From NCBI RefSeq assembly GCF_006148925.1, contig NZ_VAWB01000002.1:1-64000 (forward strand): 64,000 nucleotides of DNA, read 5' to 3'. Below the pieces are notes generated by a model. The model saw only the letters and a program-made list of their open reading frames with translations. It ran no database searches and was not told the DNA's origin. Positions 48,185-55,495 of this stretch are shown one piece after another; the first letter of the stretch is position 1, and every line of letters starts with the position of its first letter. Both the position numbers and the translations under genes were made by a program. Source of the DNA: Hyunsoonleella aestuarii (GTDB taxonomy: Bacteria > Bacteroidota > Bacteroidia > Flavobacteriales > Flavobacteriaceae).

Positions 48185-49021
48185 ATCTCAAATATCATTT
48201 ACATCGGCTACTACTTTAAAGTGAATCCAGCGCAACCTGGAGTAGAAATTTTGATTGCCGAATTAGGTTACGCTGGTTTCGAAAGTTTTGTAGAAACAGA
48301 AGAAGGGGTTACTGCTTATATCCAAAAAGAAGATTGGAACACAAATATTCTGGACGATATTCAGGTGTTAAACTCAGAAGAATTTAATATTACTTATACC
48401 TTCGAGGAAATCGAGCAGACCAACTGGAATGCAGAATGGGAAAAGAATTTTAATCCCATTGTTGTGGATAATATTTGTGCCGTACGTGCACCTTTTCACG
48501 ATAAGTTCGATACAGAGTTCGATATCATCATAGAGCCAAAAATGAGTTTTGGCACAGGGCATCACGAAACAACACATATGATGATTCAACATATTTTAAA
48601 GAATGATTTTACCAATAAATCAGTTTTAGATATGGGATGCGGTACAGGTGTTTTAGCTATTTTGTCGGAAATGAAAGGTGCAAATAGAGTAGATGCCATA
48701 GATTACGATAACTGGTGTTATTTAAATAGTTTGGAGAATGTGCAGCGTAATAATTGTAAGACCATTACCGTTATTGAAGGAGATGCTTCAGTTTTGCGGA
48801 ATAAACGTTACGATATTATTATAGCAAACATTAATCGCAATATTCTTTTAAACGATATGGAAGTTTATGTATCCTGTTTAAATAAAAATGGGATGTTGTT
48901 TTTAAGTGGATTTTATGAGGAGGATATCCCTATTATAAAGACGAAATGTGAAAAGCATCTGTTAAAATTTGAAGAAAAGTTAGAAAGAAACAATTGGGTT
49001 TCGCTAAAATTTTTAAATTAG
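48185..49021 (+). CDS. prmA: ribosomal protein L11 methyltransferase, start codon unclear
   Basis: 278 residues if counted from the family-like N-terminus SNIIYIGYYFKVNPAQPG. It trimethylates ribosomal protein L11. AdoMet motif VLDMGCGTGVLAI, post-motif DAIDYDNWCYLN, and ANINRNILLND are diagnostic, as is FGTGHHETTHMM. Start problem: in this frame the codon at the expected Met (48185-48187) is ATC. The nearest accepted start is GTG at 48221, which would remove the first beta strand. ATT at 48197 is another rare candidate. The frame is closed by TAA at 48170. I give the extended form with that caveat. Confidence 0.88.
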   Translation: MSNIIYIGYYFKVNPAQPGVEILIAELGYAGFESFVETEEGVTAYIQKEDWNTNILDDIQVLNSEEFNITYTFEEIEQTNWNAEWEKNFNPIVVDNICAVRAPFHDKFDTEFDIIIEPKMSFGTGHHETTHMMIQHILKNDFTNKSVLDMGCGTGVLAILSEMKGANRVDAIDYDNWCYLNSLENVQRNNCKTITVIEGDASVLRNKRYDIIIANINRNILLNDMEVYVSCLNKNGMLFLSGFYEEDIPIIKTKCEKHLLKFEEKLERNNWVSLKFLN

Positions 49022-49054
49022 TACAACAAAAAATTGCTAAAGATTACCAGAGTT

Positions 49055-49330
49055 ATGAGTTCACAAGAAAAAACATCGGAAGAGTTATTAGTGCATGAGG
49101 AAGTACTTACGCAAAATGAGATTGTATTGTACAATGATGATGTTAATACATTCGACCATGTAATAGAAACTTTAATTTATGCTTGTGATCATACTTCAGA
49201 ACAAGCAGAACAATGTTCTCTAATTGTTCACTATAAAGGAAAATGTACGGTTAAAACGGGTGAGTATAAAGATTTAAAACCGCGCTGTTCAATGCTTTTA
49301 AAAGCAGGTTTAACTGCGGAAATTGTATAA
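49055..49330 (+). CDS. clpS: ATP-dependent Clp protease adaptor
   Basis: 91 residues from the ATG at 49055 (MSSQEKTSEELLVHEEV); the TTG at 49034 would add seven unneeded residues. The folded domain has IVLYNDDVNTFDHVIETL and the Cys/His-rich middle of the family. It delivers N-degron substrates to ClpAP-type proteases. It follows prmA by 33 bases and ends at a 30-bp palindrome terminator. Confidence 0.93.
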   Translation: MSSQEKTSEELLVHEEVLTQNEIVLYNDDVNTFDHVIETLIYACDHTSEQAEQCSLIVHYKGKCTVKTGEYKDLKPRCSMLLKAGLTAEIV

Positions 49331-49350
49331 GAGAGTTAATTTTAAAAAGG

Positions 49351-49380
49351 AAAGTCTTTAAGATATATCTTAAAGACTTT
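49351..49380. terminator. bidirectional terminator between clpS and the HMA gene
   Basis: Perfect 30-base palindrome (arms AAAGTCTTTAAGATA and reverse complement), followed by TTTTT on the plus strand. It starts 2 bases beyond the stop of the minus-strand HMA frame. Confidence 0.9.
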
Positions 49381-49382
49381 TT

Positions 49383-49652
49383 TTAGCTATTAATCCTTCC
49401 TATAGCACAACTAACAAAAGACTTGGCTTTTGTAGTAAGTGCGTTTTTTTCTCCAGCAAGGGGATATCCTATTGTGTTAAGGAGTACTTCAATATTTCTT
49501 AATGCAGAAGTGTCTGTACAAACTAAAGAAAAAGAATTATTAATTACGTCTACTTCTAAATTTGTAACATTGTTAATACCAGAAACCTTTTTTATTATGG
49601 TATTTGAACAACAGTCTCATTTCAGGTTTTGTATTTCTAAGGTGGTTTTCAT
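49383..49652 (-). pseudogene. HMA-domain metal-binding protein with in-frame TGA at the first CxxC cysteine
   Basis: Reading from ATG 49652 gives MKTTLEIQNLK, then TGA (49617-49619), then DCCSNTIIKKVSGINNV and on without another stop to TAA at 49383-49385: 89 codons, one internal TGA. It matches small heavy-metal-associated proteins (LKCGGCANTI... GYPL... SFVSCAIGR). The TGA falls on the first Cys of CxxC, with the second present as Cys15. It starts one base after the stop of the persulfide dioxygenase gene (TAATATG), so it is coupled to it. The simplest reading is a recent nonsense mutation (TGT or TGC to TGA). A selenocysteine codon is possible: a 7-bp hairpin (49575-49604) begins 12 bases later, but its 16-base loop does not fit the bacterial SECIS pattern well. 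Confidence 0.75.
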
Positions 49653-49653
49653 A

Positions 49654-51066
49654 TTACAAAGTGGAAGGGCAAACAAAATCCGTAGTTGGTAAATCAGTTT
49701 TCTTCATGGCGCCAAAGCCACCGGCAATATCAATTAAATTATTGAAACCTCGAGCCTTCAGTATTGAAGCAGCGATTACAGATCGGTAACCACCAGCACA
49801 ATGTACATAATAGGTGTTTTTAGAATCAACTTTATTCATGTTATCATTTATATAATCCAATGCAAAATGCTTTACATTATCGCCTTCTAGATGCTCTGCT
49901 TTGAACTCACCATCTTTTCGTACATCCAATACATTAAGGTTATTGTTTTTAAATAATTGCGTAAAGGTGTCAACAGAAATAGATTCTATAGTCTCAATAT
50001 CACGTCCTGAATCTACCCAAGCATTTATGCCGCCTTCCAAGTAACCCAGTGTATTATCATAACCCACACGGCATAATCGGGTAACAGTTTCTTTGGCTTT
50101 ACCTTCAGGAGCGACCAATAAAATAGGTTGTTTTAAATCCGTTATTAAGACACCAACCCATGGCGCAAAACCTCCATGAATACCTATGAAAATTGAGTTG
50201 GGTATATGTCCTTTCACAAAATCTTTTTCGTGTCTAACATCTAAAACCAAGGCACCTTCTTCGTTTGCTAAATGTTCAAAAGCTTCGGGAGTCAATGGAT
50301 TGTTAGCTTTCTTTAAAACCGTTTCGAATGTATCATATCCCGATTTGTTCATCATGGCATTTTTTGCAAAGTATTGGGGGGGAGGCGCAATACCGTCAAG
50401 AACTTCAGCAACAAACTCATCCTTTGTCATATCTGCTCGTAAAGCATAATTGGTCTTTTTTTGGTTCCCCAAAACACCAACGGTTTCTTTACTTAAATTT
50501 TTACCACATGCCGACCCTGCACCATGAGCAGGATAAACAATTACATCATCTGGTAATGGCATTATTTTATTTCGTAAAGAATCGAATAACATACCTGCTA
50601 AATCTTCCTTAGTTAAATCAGATTTTATAGCTAAATCTGGTCGTCCAACATCACCAAGAAATAAAGTGTCTCCAGAAAAAATAGCATGTTCTTTTCCAGT
50701 TTCATCAAATAATAGGTAAGTGGAAGATTCTAACGTATGTCCTGGAGTGTGTAAAACTTTAATAGTAATATGACCAAGTTTAAATTCTTCTCCATCTTCA
50801 GCACAATGTATATCGTAATTGGTTTCAGCCCCTGGACCGTAAACAATTATAGCCCCAGTTTTTTTTGCTAAATCTATGTGGCCAGAAACAAAATCAGCAT
50901 GAAAATGTGTTTCAAATATATATTTAATTTTTGCATGCTCACTATTGGCTTTATCCACATATTGTTGGGTTTCACGGAGTGGATCAATTATGGCAACTTC
51001 TCCGTTAGATTCTATGTAATAAGCACCTTGCGCTAAACAGCCGGTGTATATTTGTTCTATTTTCAT
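49654..51066 (-). CDS. persulfide dioxygenase (ETHE1-like) fused to two rhodanese domains
   Basis: 470 residues. The metallo-beta-lactamase domain (1-250) has the iron-binding motif THFHADFVSGH (53-63), LHTPGHTLESS and FSGDTLFLGDVGRPDL, the ETHE1 form. Rhodanese 1 (about 262-355) has lost its Cys: the active loop reads LVAPEGKA. Rhodanese 2 (about 368-460) keeps it in YYVHCAGGYRS (Cys423). It should oxidise persulfide to sulfite and move sulfane sulfur. It lies below a TSUP gene with its own Crp-type site and -7 element, and is coupled to the HMA frame. Confidence 0.92.
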   Translation of the reverse strand: MKIEQIYTGCLAQGAYYIESNGEVAIIDPLRETQQYVDKANSEHAKIKYIFETHFHADFVSGHIDLAKKTGAIIVYGPGAETNYDIHCAEDGEEFKLGHITIKVLHTPGHTLESSTYLLFDETGKEHAIFSGDTLFLGDVGRPDLAIKSDLTKEDLAGMLFDSLRNKIMPLPDDVIVYPAHGAGSACGKNLSKETVGVLGNQKKTNYALRADMTKDEFVAEVLDGIAPPPQYFAKNAMMNKSGYDTFETVLKKANNPLTPEAFEHLANEEGALVLDVRHEKDFVKGHIPNSIFIGIHGGFAPWVGVLITDLKQPILLVAPEGKAKETVTRLCRVGYDNTLGYLEGGINAWVDSGRDIETIESISVDTFTQLFKNNNLNVLDVRKDGEFKAEHLEGDNVKHFALDYINDNMNKVDSKNTYYVHCAGGYRSVIAASILKARGFNNLIDIAGGFGAMKKTDLPTTDFVCPSTL

Positions 51067-51084
51067 TTTAAAAATTTAATCATT

Positions 51085-51129
51085 CAAAAGTACTAAATCA
51101 TATTGGTTTGATTTGTGATTTTTGTCACA
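51085..51129 (-). promoter_or_regulatory. Crp-type operator and -7 element of the persulfide dioxygenase gene
   Basis: Perfect dyad TGTGATTTTTGTCACA (51114-51129, the CRP consensus TGTGA-N6-TCACA) centred at 51121.5. The minus-strand -7 element TACTTTTG is at 51085-51092. Centre to last base is 36.5 bp, placing the site near -41 as for a class II activator. Confidence 0.75.
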
Positions 51130-51134
51130 TTGCT

Positions 51135-51926
51135 TTAATTGATTTCTTTATATATAATATAAACTGCCACTATTAAAATGAAAAACCCAAAACTTTTTTT
51201 AAGTTTTTTACCACTAATAAATTTTGAGAGAAATACACCTAAAATAATACCAACTATAGATATTAGTGTAAACAATAAAAGGAACATCCAATCTATCTCT
51301 AGGGTTTGTATGTCACCAATAAAACCAATTAATGAGTTTATAGAAACTATTATTAATGACGTGCCAACTGCTTTTTTCATTGGAATATTTGCCCAAATAA
51401 CAAGTGCCGGGACATATAAAAAACCACCACCTGCACCAATAATTCCTGTAATTGTTCCTATAAATATTGCTTGAATAAAAGTTTTGTAATATGCTTGTTT
51501 TTCTGAGGGAAAACTATTGTTAGTGTTATTTCTAATCATATAATAGGATGCAATAATCATTATGATTGCAAAAAAGATCATAATCCCCATCTCTTTGGTA
51601 AATGCGAAGTCGTCAATAATATAGAGTTTATCAGGAATATTGGGAACCAAATATCTTCGTGAAACATAAACTGCTATAAAAGATGGGAAAGAAAAAGCTA
51701 AACCTGTTTTAAAGTCTACCAACCCTCTCTTATACTTCTGGAAAGTTCCTACTAATGAGGTAGTACCAACGACAAATAGAGAATAGGCAGTAGCAACAAT
51801 TGGATTATACCCTAAAAAGTACACTAATAGAGGAACTGTTAGTATTGATCCGCCTCCTCCAATTAATCCTAGCACAAGTCCTACTATTAAGGCTCCAATA
51901 TATCCAAATAGTTGGGTGTTATCCAT
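51135..51926 (-). CDS. TSUP family (TauE/SafE) sulfite or sulfur-anion exporter
   Basis: 263 residues, about eight membrane helices in two repeats. Glycine-rich starts GLVLGLIGGGGSILTVPLLV and GTITGIIGAGGGFLYVPALV mark both halves. The family moves sulfite, taurine-derived anions and other organic sulfur compounds. Its ATG directly follows the TAA of the second YeeE half (TAAATG). Context suggests export of sulfite made by the persulfide dioxygenase. Confidence 0.88.
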   Translation of the reverse strand: MDNTQLFGYIGALIVGLVLGLIGGGGSILTVPLLVYFLGYNPIVATAYSLFVVGTTSLVGTFQKYKRGLVDFKTGLAFSFPSFIAVYVSRRYLVPNIPDKLYIIDDFAFTKEMGIMIFFAIIMIIASYYMIRNNTNNSFPSEKQAYYKTFIQAIFIGTITGIIGAGGGFLYVPALVIWANIPMKKAVGTSLIIVSINSLIGFIGDIQTLEIDWMFLLLFTLISIVGIILGVFLSKFISGKKLKKSFGFFILIVAVYIIYKEIN

Positions 51927-52340
51927 TTAGTGGGGTAACTTACCTTTTAATAATCCATAAATAAAAGTACCTAATAAAGCAGCAATAATGACAATGGTCA
52001 TGCTGTAAACACCAGTTCCTAATAAGATGTACATAGGCCCTGGACAAGCTCCAATAAGAGCCCAACCCAACCCGAAAATAGTACCTCCAACTATAAATCT
52101 TATAAATCCCTCTTCTTTTTCTGGAGCATCTATTTGTTCACCTATTATATTTTTTAAATGTTTTCTTTTTGAAATTTGCAAGAATAATAACCCCGTTGCT
52201 ATAGCTGTACCAATGATGCCATACATGTGAAATGACTGAAATCTAAACATTTCATAAATCCGAAACCATGAAACAGCTTCCGATTTCACTAAAATTATTC
52301 CGAAGAAAATACCAACTAATAAAAATTTTAAATATTTCAT
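51927..52340 (-). CDS. YeeE/YedE-type transporter, second half protein (DUF6691)
   Basis: 137 residues, four membrane helices. The motif LIGACPGPMYILLGTG carries the conserved Cys of this half. It overlaps the first half's stop as ATGA (52337-52340), and with that gene equals one YeeE-length transporter. YeeE of E. coli takes up thiosulfate using conserved Cys; the same job is likely here but not proven. Confidence 0.88.
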   Translation of the reverse strand: MKYLKFLLVGIFFGIILVKSEAVSWFRIYEMFRFQSFHMYGIIGTAIATGLLFLQISKRKHLKNIIGEQIDAPEKEEGFIRFIVGGTIFGLGWALIGACPGPMYILLGTGVYSMTIVIIAALLGTFIYGLLKGKLPH

Positions 52341-52900
52341 GCTTTAAAGATTAATGGTAAAATAAAATTAGTCATAATCAATCCGCCAATAAAAAAGCCT
52401 ATAACAGCAATTAGCGACTGCTTTTGCAAACTACTAAGTCCTGTAATAGCATGACCAGACGTACAGCCACTTGCATAACGCGTTCCAAATCCTACTAATA
52501 AACCCCCAATAATAAGTAATACAATGGTTTTTATTGAGGTTAAACTTTCCATACTGAACATTTCATTAGGCACTAAAGTAGCTCCTGGATTTTCAAAACC
52601 CATTTGTTGCAATTCTGTTATGGTGGCTGGATTTAAATCTGTTGCAGTATTATTTGAAAGGAATTGCGTTGCTATAAACCCACCAATAATCGCACCTATT
52701 ACAATAGTAAGATTCCACCTTTGGTCTTTCCAATTAAACTTAAAAAAATCTGAGAATTTGTTGGCTCCTATGGCGGAACATATAGTTTTTAAGCTTGATG
52801 ACATACCAAAAGTTTTGCCAAAGTAAAGTAAAATAGCCATTACGAAGGCTATTAGTGGCCCTGATAAGTACCAAGGCCATGGGTTCAAAATAAAGTCCAT
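52337..52900 (-). CDS. YeeE/YedE-type transporter, first half protein
   Basis: 187 residues with about five membrane helices. GFGTRYASGCTSGHAITGL holds the conserved Cys of the sulfur path. A periplasmic loop lies at about 80-105. It is first gene of the run YeeE1-YeeE2-TSUP, with overlaps or no gaps between. A weaker Crp-type site and a -7 element precede it. Confidence 0.9.
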   Translation of the reverse strand: MDFILNPWPWYLSGPLIAFVMAILLYFGKTFGMSSSLKTICSAIGANKFSDFFKFNWKDQRWNLTIVIGAIIGGFIATQFLSNNTATDLNPATITELQQMGFENPGATLVPNEMFSMESLTSIKTIVLLIIGGLLVGFGTRYASGCTSGHAITGLSSLQKQSLIAVIGFFIGGLIMTNFILPLIFKA

Positions 52901-52916
52901 TTTTTATTATTTTTTG

Positions 52917-52960
52917 TAAAAGTATAATCCTGTTAAATCTGTTATGTATCAAATGTTACC
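52917..52960 (-). promoter_or_regulatory. weaker Crp-type site and -7 element of the YeeE operon
   Basis: TGTATCAAATGTTACC (52945-52960) resembles the TGTAA-N6-TTACA variant. The minus-strand -7 element TACTTTTA is at 52917-52924. Centre to last base is 35.5 bp, one less than at the other sites. Confidence 0.45.
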
Positions 52961-53595
52961 TATGAAGTAATAACTTCAATTTTGTTTCTTCCAAGTTTTA
53001 TTTTCTTTTCATTTTCAAGCTGTTTTAATAGCCTTGAAATTACCACTCTAGAAGTATGTAAATCTTCAGCAATTTCTTGATGTTTTATCAATATAGTTGC
53101 GGATTCATTTAGTATGGATTTATTAACTAAATATTTATAAAGTCGTTCATCCATTTTTAAGAAGGCAATACTGTCAATAGCATCTAACATTTCATCAAAT
53201 CGGTTTTGATAACTTTCTAAAATAAAAGTTCGCCAACTTTCATTACCATGAAACCATTCTTGCATTTTTTGTACAGGAATCATAATAAGGTTAGAATCAT
53301 GTTCTGCTACGGCTCTAATTTTACTTTTAGAAGTTCCCATACAACATGTTAGTGACATGGTACAGGTTTCACCAGCTTCCAAAAAATATATAAGTAGTTC
53401 ATTACCCTCGTTATCTTCTCTTAAAATTTTAATGTATCCACTTAGTAATAGAGGGATATGTAGCATTGGTTGGTTGATGTCTATAATAATATCATCTTTT
53501 AAAAAAGATTTATAAGTACCTACATTTGCAATGTCATTTAAAACATTGTTATCGAGGGTATGATTAAATTTTTGGTGTAATATTTCATTAGTCAT
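52960..53595 (-). CDS. Crp/Fnr-family transcription regulator with clustered cysteines
   Basis: 211 residues. The cyclic-nucleotide-like sensor domain (1-135) lacks the usual cAMP phosphate-cassette RxA pair and instead has ETCTMSLTCCMG (Cys78, 84, 85). The C-terminal helix-turn-helix is HQEIAEDLHTSRVVISRLLKQLE. The recognition helix keeps both Arg of CRP (SRVVISR vs SRETVGR) but has Val for the Glu. It lies at the head of the sulfur-island minus strand and is the natural reader of the TGTGA-like sites nearby. The -7 element TATTTTTG (53600-53607) ends 4 bases before the ATG, so the mRNA may be leaderless. Confidence 0.88.
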   Translation of the reverse strand: MTNEILHQKFNHTLDNNVLNDIANVGTYKSFLKDDIIIDINQPMLHIPLLLSGYIKILREDNEGNELLIYFLEAGETCTMSLTCCMGTSKSKIRAVAEHDSNLIMIPVQKMQEWFHGNESWRTFILESYQNRFDEMLDAIDSIAFLKMDERLYKYLVNKSILNESATILIKHQEIAEDLHTSRVVISRLLKQLENEKKIKLGRNKIEVITS

Positions 53596-53633
53596 AGTTC
53601 AAAAATACGTATTTATAAATTTGAAATAAATTG

Positions 53634-53664
53634 TTTGTTAAAATTTTAATTAATAGTATATTTG
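53634..53664 (+). promoter_or_regulatory. promoter of tRNA-Arg
   Basis: TTTG at 53634-53637, 19-base spacer, TATATTTG at 53657-53664, 14 bases before the tRNA. Confidence 0.75.
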
Positions 53665-53678
53665 CACCCATTAAAAAA

Positions 53679-53752
53679 GGCCTCGTGGCGCAACTGAATA
53701 GCGCACTTGATTACGGCTCAAGAGGTTACAGGTTTGAATCCTGTCGAGGTCA
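53679..53752 (+). tRNA. tRNA-Arg (anticodon ACG)
   Basis: 74 bases. Acceptor GGCCTCG / CGAGGTC (one G-U) plus discriminator A. Anticodon arm CTTGA-TTACGGC-TCAAG gives ACG (read as ICG after deamination). T arm ACAGGTTTGAATCCTGT. No encoded CCA. It splits the sulfur island in two but has its own promoter and terminator. Confidence 0.96.
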
Positions 53753-53756
53753 CAAA

Positions 53757-53786
53757 AAAAAAGCAAGCGAATTCGCTTGCTTTTTT
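53757..53786. terminator. bidirectional terminator between tRNA-Arg and the island porin
   Basis: Perfect 30-base palindrome AAAAAAGCAAGCGAA and reverse complement. Runs of A and T give U-tracts both ways. Confidence 0.92.
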
Positions 53787-53802
53787 ATTTATATAATTTT
53801 TT

Positions 53803-55206
53803 TTATTTACTAAAGGTATAGCTAATACCAAATTGTAGCATTGAGGTGGTCATCTCATAAGATACAAACGATCCTGGAATAGCTCCATTGGGATTTCCTG
53901 AAGAAATATTACGAGGGTTTAATATTTCACCTTCAGTCGCTCCATTACTATCTCCATAATGGTAAACGGCATCAATATTCCAAGAGTTATTTACCTTATA
54001 ACTTAAACCAAATTGGTAAGCGTTTTTAATAATTGCTGTTGCAGGAATATTAAAAAATGCTAGATCCTTTGGAATAGGGTTTGAACTGTAAGTATAGCCA
54101 AAACGAAGCGGCAATTTATTTATACCTTTGTATTGTATACCTGCAGAAATAATGGAAATATTTTCCCATCCAAATCCAGCTACAGAAGGCAACATATTTT
54201 GATCAATTGCCCAACCTGTTTCAGCAAAACCATCGGTGTTTTCGTAATCTACACGTCTGAAATCTAATGCTAAATCAATATTCCCTTGCGAATACCCCAG
54301 TCCAAGAGAGAAAATAGCGGGGTAATCCATTTGGAATTTATTTTTAGAAGTGGTATTGTCAGGATATGTATTATTAAACTCAAATTCACTAAATTTTTGT
54401 GCGGTTTTATATGACGCGCCTAGTTTTAATCCAAATCCAGAATCATAAAACATTCCAAATTGTGCTCCGAAACCAATGGCAGTTGCACTATCTGTGTTTG
54501 GATATCCAAACATATTAGGTTTCGCTGTTGGATTAGGTGCTAGTTCTAATGCAGCATAATCTATATTTGGTTGTATGCCAATTGAGAACTTATCTGTTAT
54601 TTCATAAGCATAAGACAATCCTACTTGTAATAACATGTAATCAGATTCTATATGTCCAAATCCTTGTGCAGCTTGAGGGTAATTAACCGGATTGGAATTA
54701 CCCATAGGGTTGAAATTTGGGTTTGGATTACCTTGTGCGTCCACAGGAGCATTATTGTCTTGAGGAAATGTTACACCGAAACCACTAATACCAAATGCAG
54801 AAACACCAAAAGTATGCTTGCTATCTTCTTTTCCCCAAACCATGGCTAAAGCAGGCATTGGAGACATGCCTCTATCGTCTTTTGTTATCCCAGATACTGG
54901 AGGTGCTCCAGGAGAACCAGGGCCAAAATCTCCCGGTTGCCACAGAATATTAGCAGGTAAACCTGAACTTAATTCTGGAGAAGAAAAGAATAAGCCAACA
55001 TCGAGCTTTATAATTTTGTCATTAAAAACAGATGTGGCCGCAGGGTTCCAATGTAAAGCTCCAGAAATATCTAGTGGTTGACCTGTAGAAGCACCTCCCA
55101 TTGACATGTTTATTGCTCCTACGCCTTGCATTATGTGACCAGCTTGCGAAAAAACAACTGGAGAAAAAAATAATAGTAATAATAGGTTTATTAACTTAGT
55201 TTTCAT
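53803..55206 (-). CDS. OmpP1/FadL/TodX-family outer-membrane protein in the sulfur island
   Basis: 467 residues. A signal peptide (to SQ near 21) is followed by GHIMQGVGAINMSMGGASTGQPLDISGALHWNPAA (quoted in part up to 20: GVGAINMSMGGAST), the FadL-type hatch. Beta strands follow and the last is LQFGISYTFSK. A Pro/Gly/Asn-rich loop (about 165-185) is unusual. It is divergent from the SQR gene and has its own Crp-type site. It may bring hydrophobic sulfur species or other ligands through the outer membrane; the substrate is not known. Confidence 0.87.
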   Translation of the reverse strand: MKTKLINLLLLLFFSPVVFSQAGHIMQGVGAINMSMGGASTGQPLDISGALHWNPAATSVFNDKIIKLDVGLFFSSPELSSGLPANILWQPGDFGPGSPGAPPVSGITKDDRGMSPMPALAMVWGKEDSKHTFGVSAFGISGFGVTFPQDNNAPVDAQGNPNPNFNPMGNSNPVNYPQAAQGFGHIESDYMLLQVGLSYAYEITDKFSIGIQPNIDYAALELAPNPTAKPNMFGYPNTDSATAIGFGAQFGMFYDSGFGLKLGASYKTAQKFSEFEFNNTYPDNTTSKNKFQMDYPAIFSLGLGYSQGNIDLALDFRRVDYENTDGFAETGWAIDQNMLPSVAGFGWENISIISAGIQYKGINKLPLRFGYTYSSNPIPKDLAFFNIPATAIIKNAYQFGLSYKVNNSWNIDAVYHYGDSNGATEGEILNPRNISSGNPNGAIPGSFVSYEMTTSMLQFGISYTFSK

Positions 55207-55282
55207 AATAAAAAGTATTTAAGAACATCAAATAAAAAATAATTGTCTTTTTACAAGATGTTATTGTTTCTGGAAATTTAAA

Positions 55283-55327
55283 CAAAACTACTTTTAGAAG
55301 GTGTCTTTAACTATGATAATTGTCACC
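55283..55327 (-). promoter_or_regulatory. Crp-type site A and -7 element of the island porin
   Basis: TATGATAATTGTCACC (55312-55327), centre 55319.5. The minus-strand -7 element TAGTTTTG is at 55283-55290. Centre to last base is 36.5 bp, the same as at the dioxygenase and SQR promoters. Confidence 0.65.
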
Positions 55328-55369
55328 TTTTATGTTTTTTTGAAATAATATTATTGTTTCTTTCATCTT

Positions 55370-55385
55370 TGTAACCTTTGTTACA
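55370..55385. promoter_or_regulatory. Crp-type site B between the porin and SQR genes
   Basis: Perfect dyad TGTAACCTTTGTTACA (TGTAA-N6-TTACA). Its centre is 26 bp from site C and 58 bp from site A; it has no -7 element of its own at the class II distance. Confidence 0.5.
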
Positions 55386-55395
55386 TAAGGGTTTA

Positions 55396-55440
55396 CATGA
55401 TTTTTGTCATATTATTTAAGTGTTTATTCGTTTACTTTTA
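55396..55440 (+). promoter_or_regulatory. Crp-type site C and -7 element of the SQR operon
   Basis: CATGATTTTTGTCATA (55396-55411), centre 55403.5. The -7-like element TACTTTTA is at 55433-55440. Centre to last base is 36.5 bp. The core GATTTTTGTCA is identical to that of the dioxygenase site. Confidence 0.65.
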
Positions 55441-55495
55441 CCAAAGAATAATCGAGTATTGAAATTTCAATATGAAGTTTTAAAAATGAAATAAA

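Noticed and set aside
49575-49604. Hairpin after the HMA TGA as a proven SECIS element
   Set aside because: Its loop is 16 bases with no guanine in the first two loop positions, so it does not meet the usual bacterial pattern; kept only as a possibility under the TGA finding.
49423-49692. 89-residue plus-strand frame after clpS
   Set aside because: It is antisense to the HMA frame, which matches a known family and abuts the dioxygenase gene.
53603-53614. 12-bp palindrome AAATACGTATTT before the Crp-type gene, considered as an autoregulatory site
   Set aside because: It does not resemble the TGTGA-N6-TCACA sites and lies over the -7 region; AT-rich palindromes of this size occur by chance.
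53631-53813. 60-residue plus-strand frame reading GLVAQLNSALDYGSRGYRF
   Set aside because: It is the translation of the tRNA-Arg gene, a well-known false ORF.
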